Shown one piece after another: positions 8,084 through 15,892 of a DNA stretch of 51,595 bases; position 1 is the stretch's first letter; the number at the start of each line of letters is the position of its first letter. This DNA comes from an uncultured Bacilli bacterium (lineage in GTDB: Bacteria; Bacillota_I; Bacilli_A; RF39; UBA660). Both the position numbers and the translations under genes were made by a program. Under the pieces are notes generated by a model that was not told where the DNA came from, did not search any database, and was given only the letters and a program-made list of their open reading frames with translations. The stretch lies in assembly GCA_947626095.1 (NCBI GenBank), contig CANQQV010000011.1, positions 1 through 51,595 of the forward strand, in the 5' to 3' direction.

Positions 8084-8875
8084 ATGGGAAATATAAAATT
8101 AAAAAATTTAGCATTTTCTTATAATGATACTAACCAAGTATTTAAAGAGGTTAATTTTACGTTAAGGAAAGATAAAACGTTAAGTATTATTGGTCCTTCT
8201 TGTTCAGGAAAGACAACATTACTTAAGATACTTAATGGAGAATTAGAATATAAGGGTGAAGTTATTATTAATGGGGTTTTAGTAAATAGTGATAACTTTG
8301 ATGCTTTAAGAAAATGTATTGCTGTAGTATTTAAAGATACATTATTACTTGCAGATACAGTAGAAGATGAGCTTAAATATCCTCTTGAAAATATGAACTT
8401 ATCACCTGGGGAAATACGCAAACGTATGAATGAAATAAATGAATACTTTGGAATAAACAAAATACTTAAAAAAAGAATAAACTCACTTAGTTTAAATGAT
8501 CAAACTTTAGTTAAAATATTATCTTATGCGATAATGAATCCTTCTTATCTAGCCTTAGATGACTTACTTATTGACTTGAATTTAAGAACAAAAATACTAT
8601 TACTTAACTATTTAAATACGAAACATATTACTTTAATAAATGTAACAACTAATATGGAAGATGTCTTATATACTGATTATATTTTATGTTTATATGATGG
8701 AATTAATGCTTTAGATGGTAAGACTTTAGATGTTTTACAAAATGAAAAAATCTTAAAGAGATTAGGTTTTGATTTACCATTTATGATTGATTTATCTATT
8801 CAGTTACAACTATATGATCTTATTAATAGAAATTATTTAAATATGGAAGACTTGGTGAAGAACTTATGGAAATAG
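8084..8875 (+). CDS. ecfA1: ECF transporter ATPase EcfA1-like, degenerate motifs
   Basis: This 263-residue ABC ATPase is the first gene of the conserved ecfA1-ecfA2-ecfT-truA-rplM-rpsI block. Walker A is intact (GPSCSGKTT, 37-45). The other catalytic elements are altered: Lys84 stands at the Q-loop glutamine, LSLNDQ (135-140) replaces LSGGQ, Walker B reads LALDD with Asp160 for the catalytic Glu, and Thr replaces the H-loop histidine near 188. The GFDLPFM C-terminal region still looks like EcfA. It would energise vitamin import through EcfT and S components. With these changes normal hydrolysis is doubtful. The next gene overlaps by 10 bases. Confidence 0.8.
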   Translation: MGNIKLKNLAFSYNDTNQVFKEVNFTLRKDKTLSIIGPSCSGKTTLLKILNGELEYKGEVIINGVLVNSDNFDALRKCIAVVFKDTLLLADTVEDELKYPLENMNLSPGEIRKRMNEINEYFGINKILKKRINSLSLNDQTLVKILSYAIMNPSYLALDDLLIDLNLRTKILLLNYLNTKHITLINVTTNMEDVLYTDYILCLYDGINALDGKTLDVLQNEKILKRLGFDLPFMIDLSIQLQLYDLINRNYLNMEDLVKNLWK

Positions 8876-9690
8876 TATTTAATAATTTATCGTTAATTGA
8901 AAATAAGAATACTAAGCAAGAAGTTAAGTATTTAGATAATGTATCATTAACAATTAATGAAGGTAGTATAGTTGGTATAGCTGGTGAAAATTTAAGTTTT
9001 ATAAGTAATTTATTAATGGTTAGTAAAAGACCAAGTAAGGGTGAATTAAAGTTAGATGATTTAGTAATTAAAAGAACAAGTCATATTAATAATGTTAATA
9101 TGTTAAGAAAGAGAATTGGCGTTTTAGAAAGTAAGAATAACTTTATAACTAAGTCGGTTAAAGAAGAGATAGAGTTAGTTATGAAGAACTTTGAATATAA
9201 AGCTAAAGAAGATAATCAACACATTGTTGACTCTTTAAAGATAGCTGGATTAAATGAAGAGTATTTAGATATAAATCCGAATGAACTTTCTTATACAGAG
9301 AAGAAAAAGCTTAGTTTGGCTTGTTTACTTTCTTATAATCCAGAGGTAATAATTTTAGAAGATTTTTATAAAGGATTTATTTATCGAGAAAGAGAATATT
9401 ATAAAAAGTTATTCTTAAAATTAAAAAATAAATTTAAGAAAACAATTATTATCTTAGGTAATGATTTAACGTTTATGTTTAATCTTGTTGATAATTTATA
9501 TGTTATTAACAAGGGAGAAGTAGTTGTTAATGGAGACAAACAAGTCTTTTATAATGATGAATTATATAAATATTTAGAAATGCCTAAGATAGTAGAATTT
9601 ACCAAATATGCGCAAAGTAAAGGACATAAAATATTAGAATACACTGATTTAAAAGAACTTATAAAGGAATTGTATCGTAATGTTAAATAA
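8866..9690 (+). CDS. ecfA2: ECF transporter ATPase EcfA2-like, Walker A lost
   Basis: This 274-residue ABC ATPase-fold protein sits in the ecfA2 position. Walker A is destroyed: GIAGENLSF (37-45) has Asn and Leu where Gly and Lys of GKS/T belong. The signature is LSYTEKKK, Walker B reads IILED (Asp and Glu exchanged), the Q-loop has Glu, and the H-loop His is replaced by Asn in ILGNDL. Its length and fold pattern are normal and the frame is open, so this looks like selection for a non-catalytic protein rather than a fresh pseudogene. It overlaps both neighbours, indicating coupled translation. Confidence 0.75.
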   Translation: MEIVFNNLSLIENKNTKQEVKYLDNVSLTINEGSIVGIAGENLSFISNLLMVSKRPSKGELKLDDLVIKRTSHINNVNMLRKRIGVLESKNNFITKSVKEEIELVMKNFEYKAKEDNQHIVDSLKIAGLNEEYLDINPNELSYTEKKKLSLACLLSYNPEVIILEDFYKGFIYREREYYKKLFLKLKNKFKKTIIILGNDLTFMFNLVDNLYVINKGEVVVNGDKQVFYNDELYKYLEMPKIVEFTKYAQSKGHKILEYTDLKELIKELYRNVK

Positions 9691-10426
9691 TTTAGATTAT
9701 ACATATAATGATGAAGATTCAATAGTTCATAGGATTAATCCATTACTTAAGTTTATAGGTTTATTTATCTATATATTAGTATGTTTATTTAAATATGATA
9801 ATGTCTTATTTATATTAAATCTTAGCTTAGTATTTATACTAATCTTACTTAGTAATGTTAGTATTTTAAGATATTTAAAGGTTGTATGGAAGTTAAAGTA
9901 TTTAATTATAGTATTATATTTTATGTTATATCATTATGGACAATCGATAAGTGATATAAATATAATAGTATTTAAATTAGTATTTTTCTTCTTATATATA
10001 GCTATAATTGTTTATACAACGACTAAAGAAGATATAGGTAAAGGTTTAGCTAAGGGACTTAATATATTTAATTTAATAGGGATTAATCTTAAAAAGATAT
10101 CATCATTTTTTACCAATATAATTACTTTTATTATTAATTATATTGATAGAATGAAAGAATTAATTAACAGTGGAGAAAATAAGGGGATAGACTATTCTCA
10201 TTCTAATATTTTAAATAAAATTAAGTTAGTATTTACTAATTTAAGAAGAGTGTATAAAGATTGTAAAAGTAAAATGAGATTAAGAAAAAGTGATATGAAG
10301 TATAAGTTATATAATGGTAATATAATAAGTAAATATAAGTATCGAACTAAATTAGTTATATTTGATTATGCGTATATATTTATGAATATTGGTTTAATTA
10401 TATACTATGTATTGAAGGTGAGATAA
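9680..10426 (+). CDS. ecfT: ECF transporter transmembrane protein EcfT-like, divergent
   Basis: The 248-residue protein has about four to five membrane helices (about 25-150) and then a basic helical tail, matching the general EcfT plan and its genomic position. EcfT normally has two Ala-Arg-Gly motifs in cytoplasmic coupling helices that dock on the ATPases. Here the equivalent places appear to read GENKGID (near 169) and KSDMKYKLYNG, so neither motif is recognisable. The decay parallels that of both ATPases. The start ATG lies inside the end of the preceding gene, and the stop overlaps truA (TAATG). Confidence 0.65.
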   Translation: MLNNLDYTYNDEDSIVHRINPLLKFIGLFIYILVCLFKYDNVLFILNLSLVFILILLSNVSILRYLKVVWKLKYLIIVLYFMLYHYGQSISDINIIVFKLVFFFLYIAIIVYTTTKEDIGKGLAKGLNIFNLIGINLKKISSFFTNIITFIINYIDRMKELINSGENKGIDYSHSNILNKIKLVFTNLRRVYKDCKSKMRLRKSDMKYKLYNGNIISKYKYRTKLVIFDYAYIFMNIGLIIYYVLKVR

Positions 10427-11145
10427 TGAATTACTTAATAACTATTGCTTATGATGGAAGTAAGTTTTATGGCTTTCAAAGACTTAATGAGTTAGATAGT
10501 GTGCAAAAAGTTTTAGAAGAGGCTTTAACTAAGATAAATAAAAAAGAAGTATTAGTTAAGGGGGCTGGAAGAACTGATCGTGGAGTACATGCTAATGGGC
10601 AGAGAGTAAGTTTTAAGTTAGATATTAAGATAAGTCCTGAGGGACTTAAGGAAGCAATTAATTCATTAGTTAAACCTTATATATATGTTAAAGAAGTATT
10701 AGAAGTTAGTGATGATGTTCATGCTAGATTTAGTGTGAAGAAGAAAAAGTATATATATAAAATTAATATGGGTGAATATAAACCAATCTTAACTGATTAT
10801 ACTTATCAACCAGAATATAAGTTAGATATAGATAAAATGAAAGAAGTAGCAAAGTTATACTTGGGTGTACATGATTTTCGTAATTTTGTTGCTGGGGAAA
10901 GAGAAGATGCGCAAGCAATTATCTATAATATAGACTTTGAATGGGAAGATGATATTTTAAATATTATCTTTGAAGGTAAGAGTTTTTATCGTTATATGGT
11001 AAGAAACTTAGTAGGAATGATGATTGAAGTAGGTCGTGGGAAAGATAAGATTACTAAAGTAGAAGAAATGCTTAATAGTAATGAAGAAATATATGGTTAT
11101 ACAGCACCTGCTTGTGGCTTATATTTAGAAAGTATTGAGTACTAA
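10426..11145 (+). CDS. truA: tRNA pseudouridine(38-40) synthase TruA
   Basis: The 239-residue enzyme carries the catalytic motif GAGRTDRGVHA with Asp51 as nucleophile, and YDGSKFYGFQ at the N-terminus. TruA isomerises uridines 38-40 of the anticodon stem-loop in many tRNAs. Size and order (after ecfT, before rplM) are canonical for Bacillota. The start overlaps the ecfT stop, with GGTGAG upstream. The operon ends at the strong terminator at 11164-11222. Confidence 0.95.
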   Translation: MNYLITIAYDGSKFYGFQRLNELDSVQKVLEEALTKINKKEVLVKGAGRTDRGVHANGQRVSFKLDIKISPEGLKEAINSLVKPYIYVKEVLEVSDDVHARFSVKKKKYIYKINMGEYKPILTDYTYQPEYKLDIDKMKEVAKLYLGVHDFRNFVAGEREDAQAIIYNIDFEWEDDILNIIFEGKSFYRYMVRNLVGMMIEVGRGKDKITKVEEMLNSNEEIYGYTAPACGLYLESIEY

Positions 11146-11163
11146 TTGACAGAAATAAAATAA

Positions 11164-11222
11164 AACTAGCTAAAAATAGTCAAAAAACAGCGATTTTATT
11201 TGACTTTTTAGCTGGTTTTTCA
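11164..11222 (+). terminator. Terminator of the ecf-truA operon, overlapping the rplM promoter
   Basis: AACTAGCTAAAAA (about 11164-11176) pairs with TTTTTAGCTGGTT (11205-11217, one G-U), extended by AGTCAAA/TTTGAC. A T run follows. The 3' arm contains the -35 box of rplM. Confidence 0.8.
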
Positions 11223-11228
11223 TATAAT
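11200..11228 (+). promoter_or_regulatory. rplM-rpsI promoter
   Basis: TTGACT (11200-11205), a 17-bp spacer and TATAAT (11223-11228) form a near-consensus sigma-A promoter inside the 3' arm and T tract of the upstream terminator. RNA would start near 11235. Confidence 0.8.
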
Positions 11229-11234
11229 TTTAAT

Positions 11235-11308
11235 CGGTACATTTTATTTGTTTGAGTTTGTTAGCCTTGGGAAAGCGAAGCAGGTGAAGACAGTGAAAGG
11301 AAATTTTT
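11235..11308 (+). promoter_or_regulatory. Candidate ribosomal protein L13 leader RNA
   Basis: The 74-base leader before rplM is far more GC-rich than its surroundings (GCCTTGGGAAAGCGAAGCAGG region, 11263-11283). It ends with CAGTGAAAGGA next to the start. Position and composition fit the L13 leader known in Bacillota, bound by L13 for feedback control. I cannot confirm the secondary structure by hand. Confidence 0.5.
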
Positions 11309-11740
11309 ATGAATACATTTATGGAAAAGAAAGAAACTGTTGAACGTAAATGGTATGTTGTAGATGCTGAAGGTGCTACTTTAGGTAGATTAGCTACTAA
11401 AGTTGCTGTAGTTTTAAAAGGTAAACATAAAGCTACTTATACACCTCACATCGATTGTGGAGACTACGTAATCGTAGTAAATGCCGAAAAAGTTAAACTT
11501 ACTGGAAATAAACTAGAAGATAAGAAATATTATAATCATAGTGGATATCCAGGAGGATTAAGAGAAAGAAACGCTAAAACAATGATCGAAAAATATCCAG
11601 AAGAAATGATTGAAAGAGCTGTTAAAGGTATGTTACCAAAAGGTCCTTTAGGAAGAGAAATGGGTAAGAAATTATTCGTTTATGCCGGACCTGATCATAA
11701 ACATCAAGCTCAAAAACCAATCGAACTTAAGGTAGACTAA
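11309..11740 (+). CDS. rplM: 50S ribosomal protein L13
   Basis: The 143-residue protein is full-length uL13, with [24 protein letters not shown] and the HSGYPGGL motif typical of the family. It binds 23S rRNA early in 50S assembly. It is co-transcribed with rpsI 12 bases downstream, from a strong promoter and a probable autoregulatory leader. AAAGGA precedes ATG 11309. Confidence 0.97.
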   Translation: MNTFMEKKETVERKWYVVDAEGATLGRLATKVAVVLKGKHKATYTPHIDCGDYVIVVNAEKVKLTGNKLEDKKYYNHSGYPGGLRERNAKTMIEKYPEEMIERAVKGMLPKGPLGREMGKKLFVYAGPDHKHQAQKPIELKVD

Positions 11741-11752
11741 GGAGGATTTTAA

Positions 11753-12169
11753 ATGGCAAAACAAGTATGGACAGCTACTGGACGTAGAAAACGTTCAATT
11801 GCTCAAGTAAGAATGACTGCGGGAAAAGGAAATATTACAGTTAATGGTGTAGATGTTAATGAATATATGCCTTTTGCAGTATTAGTAATGGATTTAAAAC
11901 AACCATTAGTTGCTACAGGTAATGAGGATAAATTCGATATTGATGTTACAGTTAAAGGCGGAGGTTTCTCAGGACAAACTGGTGCTATAAGATTAGGTAT
12001 TACTCGTGCTTTATTAGCATTCGATGCAGATGCTGATCAAACTAGAGAAGATTCTTATAGAAAAGTTTTAAAAACTGCTGGATTCGTTACTAGAGATCCA
12101 AGAAGTAAAGAACGTAAAAAACCAGGTCTTAAAAAAGCTCGTCGTGCTCCACAATTCTCAAAGCGTTAA
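11753..12169 (+). CDS. rpsI: 30S ribosomal protein S9
   Basis: The 138-residue protein is full-length uS9, with [12 protein letters not shown] near the start, GGGFSGQ and ALLAFD in the middle, and the basic tail ending in FSKR that reaches the P-site tRNA. It has a strong Shine-Dalgarno (AAGGAGG) and follows rplM in the usual pair. A terminator closes the operon. Confidence 0.97.
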   Translation: MAKQVWTATGRRKRSIAQVRMTAGKGNITVNGVDVNEYMPFAVLVMDLKQPLVATGNEDKFDIDVTVKGGGFSGQTGAIRLGITRALLAFDADADQTREDSYRKVLKTAGFVTRDPRSKERKKPGLKKARRAPQFSKR

Positions 12170-12190
12170 GATTTATTTCAAGTGTTTCAA

Positions 12191-12215
12191 AAGCTCAATC
12201 ATTTGGGCTTTTTTT
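12191..12215 (+). terminator. Terminator after rpsI
   Basis: AAGCTCAA (12191-12198) pairs with TTGGGCTT (12203-12210, one G-U) over TCAT, then a T run. Confidence 0.85.
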
Positions 12216-12257
12216 CTTGGAAAGATTTAAGGCAATATTAAAATAAGAGATTAATTG

Positions 12258-12286
12258 TTGATTACTTTTATTATTTTTTTTATAAT
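12258..12286 (+). promoter_or_regulatory. Promoter of the anchored unknown protein
   Basis: TTGATT (12258-12263), 17 bp, TATAAT (12281-12286); start codon 27 bases further on. Confidence 0.65.
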
Positions 12287-12312
12287 AGATATAGATAATA
12301 GAGGGGATATTA

Positions 12313-13167
12313 ATGGCCGAAGTAAAAGATAAAGATAGTAATAATACTTTTAAATATATAATTATATTTGTTTTATTTTTAGCAGTGGGAGCTGTTATTG
12401 GTTTTTATTGGGCGACTAAATATTTAGAAGAAAAAGAAGAAGAGGATAATACGCCAGCACCAATAGAAGCGAGAGAAATAACTAGTGATTCAATGTATCA
12501 AGATAAAATTAAAAATTTATATAATATAGTTAATACTAATACTTCTTTTTATAGTAGTAAGGGAGTTAATTATGCTGAGTTGACTCCTAATGATAGGTTA
12601 GCAATTATTTATAACTATATGACATTAAAAAATAATAATACTAAAGAAACTTTAAATAGAAATGAATTTGGTAGTTGTGATAATGGCTTTATTTTAGATG
12701 AAGCTGGTAGTGCTAATATTCCATCACTAGTTTGTACAGTATATAAATATAATAATGATGATATAACTACTTTAAGTAAAACGTTATTTAATGATGATAA
12801 TCTTAGTTTAGTTAGTGAATTTACACCAGTAGTTGGAAAAAAGTGTGTCTTAGGTGAAGATAGTTATGTGTGTGGAAATACTGCTACACCACAAAGTGGA
12901 GCTTTAGAGATAAAATTTGATATTCAAAAAGTTATGTTAAATCCAGATGGAACTATTGAAATATATGATAAAGGTTATTTGACTGATAGAAGAGCTGGAG
13001 TAGATAATCCTAATGATCAGTATGATAATTATTATTTACATACATCTGATAGTACAAGTTATTATTATGAACTTAAGAGTGCTGATAATGTAACATTTAA
13101 ACATACTTTTAAAACAGATGACAATGAAAATTATTATTATGTAAGTACGGAAATTTTTAATGGTTAA
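12313..13167 (+). CDS. Membrane-anchored exported protein of unknown function
   Basis: The 284-residue protein has a short charged N-terminus, one membrane helix (about 14-34), an acidic linker (about 38-47) and a roughly 230-residue domain that should lie outside the cell. Four cysteines in the outer domain (FGSCDNG, SLVCTVY, GKKCVLG, SYVCGN) could form two disulfides. I do not recognise the domain. It lies where B. subtilis has ybaJ, between rpsI and cwlD, but is unrelated to that methyltransferase. It has a good promoter and GAGGGG Shine-Dalgarno, and a terminator follows. Confidence 0.75.
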   Translation: MAEVKDKDSNNTFKYIIIFVLFLAVGAVIGFYWATKYLEEKEEEDNTPAPIEAREITSDSMYQDKIKNLYNIVNTNTSFYSSKGVNYAELTPNDRLAIIYNYMTLKNNNTKETLNRNEFGSCDNGFILDEAGSANIPSLVCTVYKYNNDDITTLSKTLFNDDNLSLVSEFTPVVGKKCVLGEDSYVCGNTATPQSGALEIKFDIQKVMLNPDGTIEIYDKGYLTDRRAGVDNPNDQYDNYYLHTSDSTSYYYELKSADNVTFKHTFKTDDNENYYYVSTEIFNG

Positions 13168-13172
13168 TTGTT

Positions 13173-13198
13173 AAAGAGAGTAATTTCTCTTTTTTTTT
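13173..13198 (+). terminator. Terminator after the anchored unknown protein
   Basis: AAAGAGA (13173-13179) pairs with TCTCTTT (13186-13192), followed by Ts to 13198. No new promoter is obvious before cwlD, so readthrough may feed it. Confidence 0.65.
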
Positions 13199-13213
13199 GG
13201 AATAAATATTAGT

Positions 13214-13858
13214 ATGAAAAAGAAAATATTATGGATGTTGATATGTTTGTTTTTATTAACAACTAGTTTAGTTTATGGAAAAGATATTAATAATCAGTTG
13301 GTGGGAAACGTTATTATTTTAGATATTGGACATGGTGGTAAAGATAAGGGAACATCAGTAAATGGGATTCTTGAAAGTGATATTAATTTAAAGATAGGAT
13401 TGAAACTTAGAAGCGAATTAGTTAAACAAGGTGTTGAGGTAATAATGACAAGAGATGGTGATTATGATTTAAGTAGTCCTGATGCTGATAGAAGAAAGAA
13501 AAGTGATTTTGATAATCGGATTAATTTAATTAATAGTAGTAAGGCAGATTTATATATTAGTATTCATATGAATTATTTAGAAGATAAAAGATATTATGGA
13601 GCGCAAGTTTTTTATACTGATGGTAATGATGAATTAGCTAAAGTAATGCAAGAAGCTTTTAAAAATAATTTAAATAGTCCAAGAACTGAAAAGAAGTTAT
13701 CAAATAGTATTTATATGTATAAAAATTTAAGGATACCAGGTATATTAATTGAATGTGGTTTTTTATCGAACGATAAAGAGAGAAAGTTACTTAATAGTGT
13801 AGAATATCAAGATAAAGTTGTTAAATCTATTATAGATGGAATTTTAAGTTATTATTAA
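13214..13858 (+). CDS. cwlD: Sporulation N-acetylmuramoyl-L-alanine amidase CwlD
   Basis: The 214-residue Amidase_3 enzyme has an N-terminal signal/anchor (about 4-21). Zinc ligands are His40 (DIGHGGKD), Glu54 and His118 (SIHMN), with catalytic Glu180 (IECGF). CwlD removes peptide side chains so that PdaA can form muramic delta-lactam, the mark of spore cortex that germination enzymes recognise. The call as CwlD rather than a general amidase rests on its single-domain size and on its place shortly after rplM-rpsI, as in B. subtilis. The Shine-Dalgarno is weak (GGAA). Confidence 0.85.
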   Translation: MKKKILWMLICLFLLTTSLVYGKDINNQLVGNVIILDIGHGGKDKGTSVNGILESDINLKIGLKLRSELVKQGVEVIMTRDGDYDLSSPDADRRKKSDFDNRINLINSSKADLYISIHMNYLEDKRYYGAQVFYTDGNDELAKVMQEAFKNNLNSPRTEKKLSNSIYMYKNLRIPGILIECGFLSNDKERKLLNSVEYQDKVVKSIIDGILSYY

Positions 13859-13860
13859 AA

Positions 13861-13878
13861 AAAGAGGTTAACCTCTTT
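13861..13878. terminator. Bidirectional terminator between cwlD and the phospholipase C-like gene
   Basis: AAAGAGGTTAACCTCTTT is a perfect 18-bp palindrome between convergent genes, A-rich before and containing the stop of the minus-strand gene. Confidence 0.7.
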
Positions 13879-14851
13879 CAAAATAGTCCATACGAATATT
13901 ATCTTTGATTATTAAACCAGTTGAATAGTCGATATCCGGGATTAGTTCTTTTAGATCTATATTATTTCTTGTTTCGTTAAATAGATATTTATTGATTGCT
14001 TTGATGATAGTTATAGTTTGTTTTTGGGCTTTATTTACTAGATCATCAAATGATTCAGTAGATGTTTGTTCTTTAATACTTGGATGATGCCATGTATGAT
14101 GTTCATTATTTAAAAGTGATAAGTCTGGATGTTTACGATAGGTACTATAGGCAGCTAGGTTACCAAATGATTTGTTAGTAATAAAGTCAATTATAGTATA
14201 TAGTAGTCTTTTGATACCTAGGAAGTCGTTAATAACTAATGTATTAATTATTTTAGTATGTTTAATACTTTTAAAATAGTAGATACCTATATTATCTACA
14301 TTATATGTTTTTTTATAGACATTACTAATTAATTCAGATAGTTCTTGATTAAATACAGGTTTCTTAATAATATCTCTATTTAAATTACAATGATTGTATT
14401 TTTTATGGAATTCTCTTTCATAGAATATAGCATCAATGTCTTTTTCCATACGATTATGTTCACCACGATAGATTTTAGAATGTTTATTATTTTTACGATA
14501 AATACCAGTTTTATAGAAGATAAAAGGGTGACAAGTTGAATCTAATACATAGTGAGTAATAACACCATATAAATAAGCAATACATTGTTTATTATTTTCT
14601 AAATGTTTAGTTTTTATTTCTTTTATAATATTTAGAATATAGTCTTGAGTATGAGAATGATGAGCGTTATGACCTAGTTCTTTAATTCTTTTAGCATTTT
14701 TTAAATCAAAGGTATAGTAAAATAAGTAGTCATGACTTTGGGCAAATGTTGTATAAATTAATTCTTCATTTATAAAATGACTTTTTATTTCTTTATTTAA
14801 CTCTTTTAAAAGATCTTTTGCAAAAAGATGATGAGTTGTAATTGATGGCAT
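13868..14851 (-). CDS. Zinc-dependent phospholipase C-like protein
   Basis: The 327-residue protein begins MPSITTHHLFA, has QSHDYLF (about 38-44) and LGHNAHHSHT (about 58-67), and YGVITHYVLDSTCHPF near 94-109. These His/Asp positions are the metal ligands of the zinc-dependent phospholipase C fold (PF00882). There is no signal peptide, unlike secreted clostridial toxins, so it probably acts inside the cell; its substrate is unknown. This cytoplasmic variant is common in Bacillota. It is a single gene, convergent with cwlD, with its own extended -10 on the minus strand. Confidence 0.8.
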   Translation of the reverse strand: MPSITTHHLFAKDLLKELNKEIKSHFINEELIYTTFAQSHDYLFYYTFDLKNAKRIKELGHNAHHSHTQDYILNIIKEIKTKHLENNKQCIAYLYGVITHYVLDSTCHPFIFYKTGIYRKNNKHSKIYRGEHNRMEKDIDAIFYEREFHKKYNHCNLNRDIIKKPVFNQELSELISNVYKKTYNVDNIGIYYFKSIKHTKIINTLVINDFLGIKRLLYTIIDFITNKSFGNLAAYSTYRKHPDLSLLNNEHHTWHHPSIKEQTSTESFDDLVNKAQKQTITIIKAINKYLFNETRNNIDLKELIPDIDYSTGLIIKDNIRMDYFERG

Positions 14852-14873
14852 AATTTCACCTACTTTTCACAAT

Positions 14874-14882
14874 ATTATAACA
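14874..14882 (-). promoter_or_regulatory. Extended -10 of the phospholipase C-like gene
   Basis: On the minus strand this reads TGTTATAAT, 23 bases before the start codon, with AGGTGA in between. Confidence 0.65.
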
Positions 14883-14927
14883 TAATGTACACACAAAAAA
14901 TATATGATTTAAATAGCTTTTCAAATG

Positions 14928-14936
14928 TGGTATAAT
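14928..14936 (+). promoter_or_regulatory. Extended -10 of the Abi_2 gene
   Basis: TGGTATAAT with TATAAT at 14931-14936; divergent from the phospholipase C-like promoter. Confidence 0.65.
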
Positions 14937-14961
14937 AGTTTCGAATAATAGGGTGATGCTT

Positions 14962-15891
14962 GTGATAAAGACCTTTAAAACTATTGATGAACAAATTGAT
15001 ATTTTGAAAAGTAAAGGTTTAGTAATAGATGATATAGATTATGCTAAAGATGTTTTACTTAGAGAAAATTATTTCTTTATTAGCGGCTATAGACATTTAT
15101 TTTTAAAATCACCTAAAGATAGAATGTTTATTCCTGGTACTAATTTTAAAGAGTTATATGCCTTATTTAATTTTGATAGGCAAATAAGAAATATATTTTT
15201 TAAGAATATATTAATTGTTGAAAATAATGCGAAAAGTATATTTTCTTATCAATTATCGAAAAAATATGGTATTAAAGAAAAAGACTATTTAAATCCATCT
15301 AATTTTGATCGTTCTAACGATAAAGTAAGGCAAGTTAATGATTTACTTAAAAAGATTAAAAGACAGATAAGAGTAAATGGTGGTCAGCATTCAGCAACAA
15401 TGCACTATATTAGTAATTATGGATACGTTCCATTTTGGGTAGTTGTTAAGGTTTTATCTTTTGGTTTAATATCAGAATTATATACGATAATGAAAAAAGA
15501 GGACCAAAGAGATATTGCTGGGGTGTATAATATATCAGTAGATGATTTATTGGTTTATTTACCGATATTAGCCAATTTTAGAAATTTATGTGCTCACGAA
15601 GATATTATGTATGATCATAAAACTCAAAGAATGATTGATGATACTAAATATCATGCTTTTCTAAATATTGAAAAGACTGATGGTGAGTATATATATGGTA
15701 AAGATGATTTGTTTACTCTAGTAATAATCTTGAAGCAATTACTTAGAGAAGAAGATTTTACTTTGTTAATAAATGAGTTATCATATGAATTAGATATCTT
15801 GGGTGGTAAATTAAGTTCAATAAGTTTAGAAAAAGTACTGGATGCGATGGGATTCCCTAGTACATTTAGAGAGATTGCGAGGATAGATTAA
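14962..15891 (+). CDS. Abi_2/AbiD-AbiF family abortive infection protein
   Basis: The 309-residue protein matches Abi_2 (PF07751). It opens KTFKTIDEQIDILKSKGL, has NYFFISGYRHLF near 36-47, and carries RNLCAH (Arg207-His212), an RxxxxH HEPN-type RNase motif. Abi_2 proteins are phage-defence effectors thought to act as toxin RNases. I start it at GTG 14962 because GGGTGA (14951-14956) sits five bases upstream and the family begins there; GTG 14953 and ATG 14956 lie within the Shine-Dalgarno. It has its own promoter but directly abuts htrA, so they may be co-transcribed. Confidence 0.8.
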   Translation: MIKTFKTIDEQIDILKSKGLVIDDIDYAKDVLLRENYFFISGYRHLFLKSPKDRMFIPGTNFKELYALFNFDRQIRNIFFKNILIVENNAKSIFSYQLSKKYGIKEKDYLNPSNFDRSNDKVRQVNDLLKKIKRQIRVNGGQHSATMHYISNYGYVPFWVVVKVLSFGLISELYTIMKKEDQRDIAGVYNISVDDLLVYLPILANFRNLCAHEDIMYDHKTQRMIDDTKYHAFLNIEKTDGEYIYGKDDLFTLVIILKQLLREEDFTLLINELSYELDILGGKLSSISLEKVLDAMGFPSTFREIARID

Positions 15892-15892
15892 T

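Noticed and set aside
8119-8460. Minus-strand open frame opposite the first ECF ATPase gene
   Set aside because: No Shine-Dalgarno, no recognisable protein, and it lies wholly inside a conserved gene on the plus strand.
13868-14851. Secreted alpha-toxin-type phospholipase C
   Set aside because: The protein has no signal peptide and no C-terminal lipid-binding domain; only the zinc phospholipase fold is supported.
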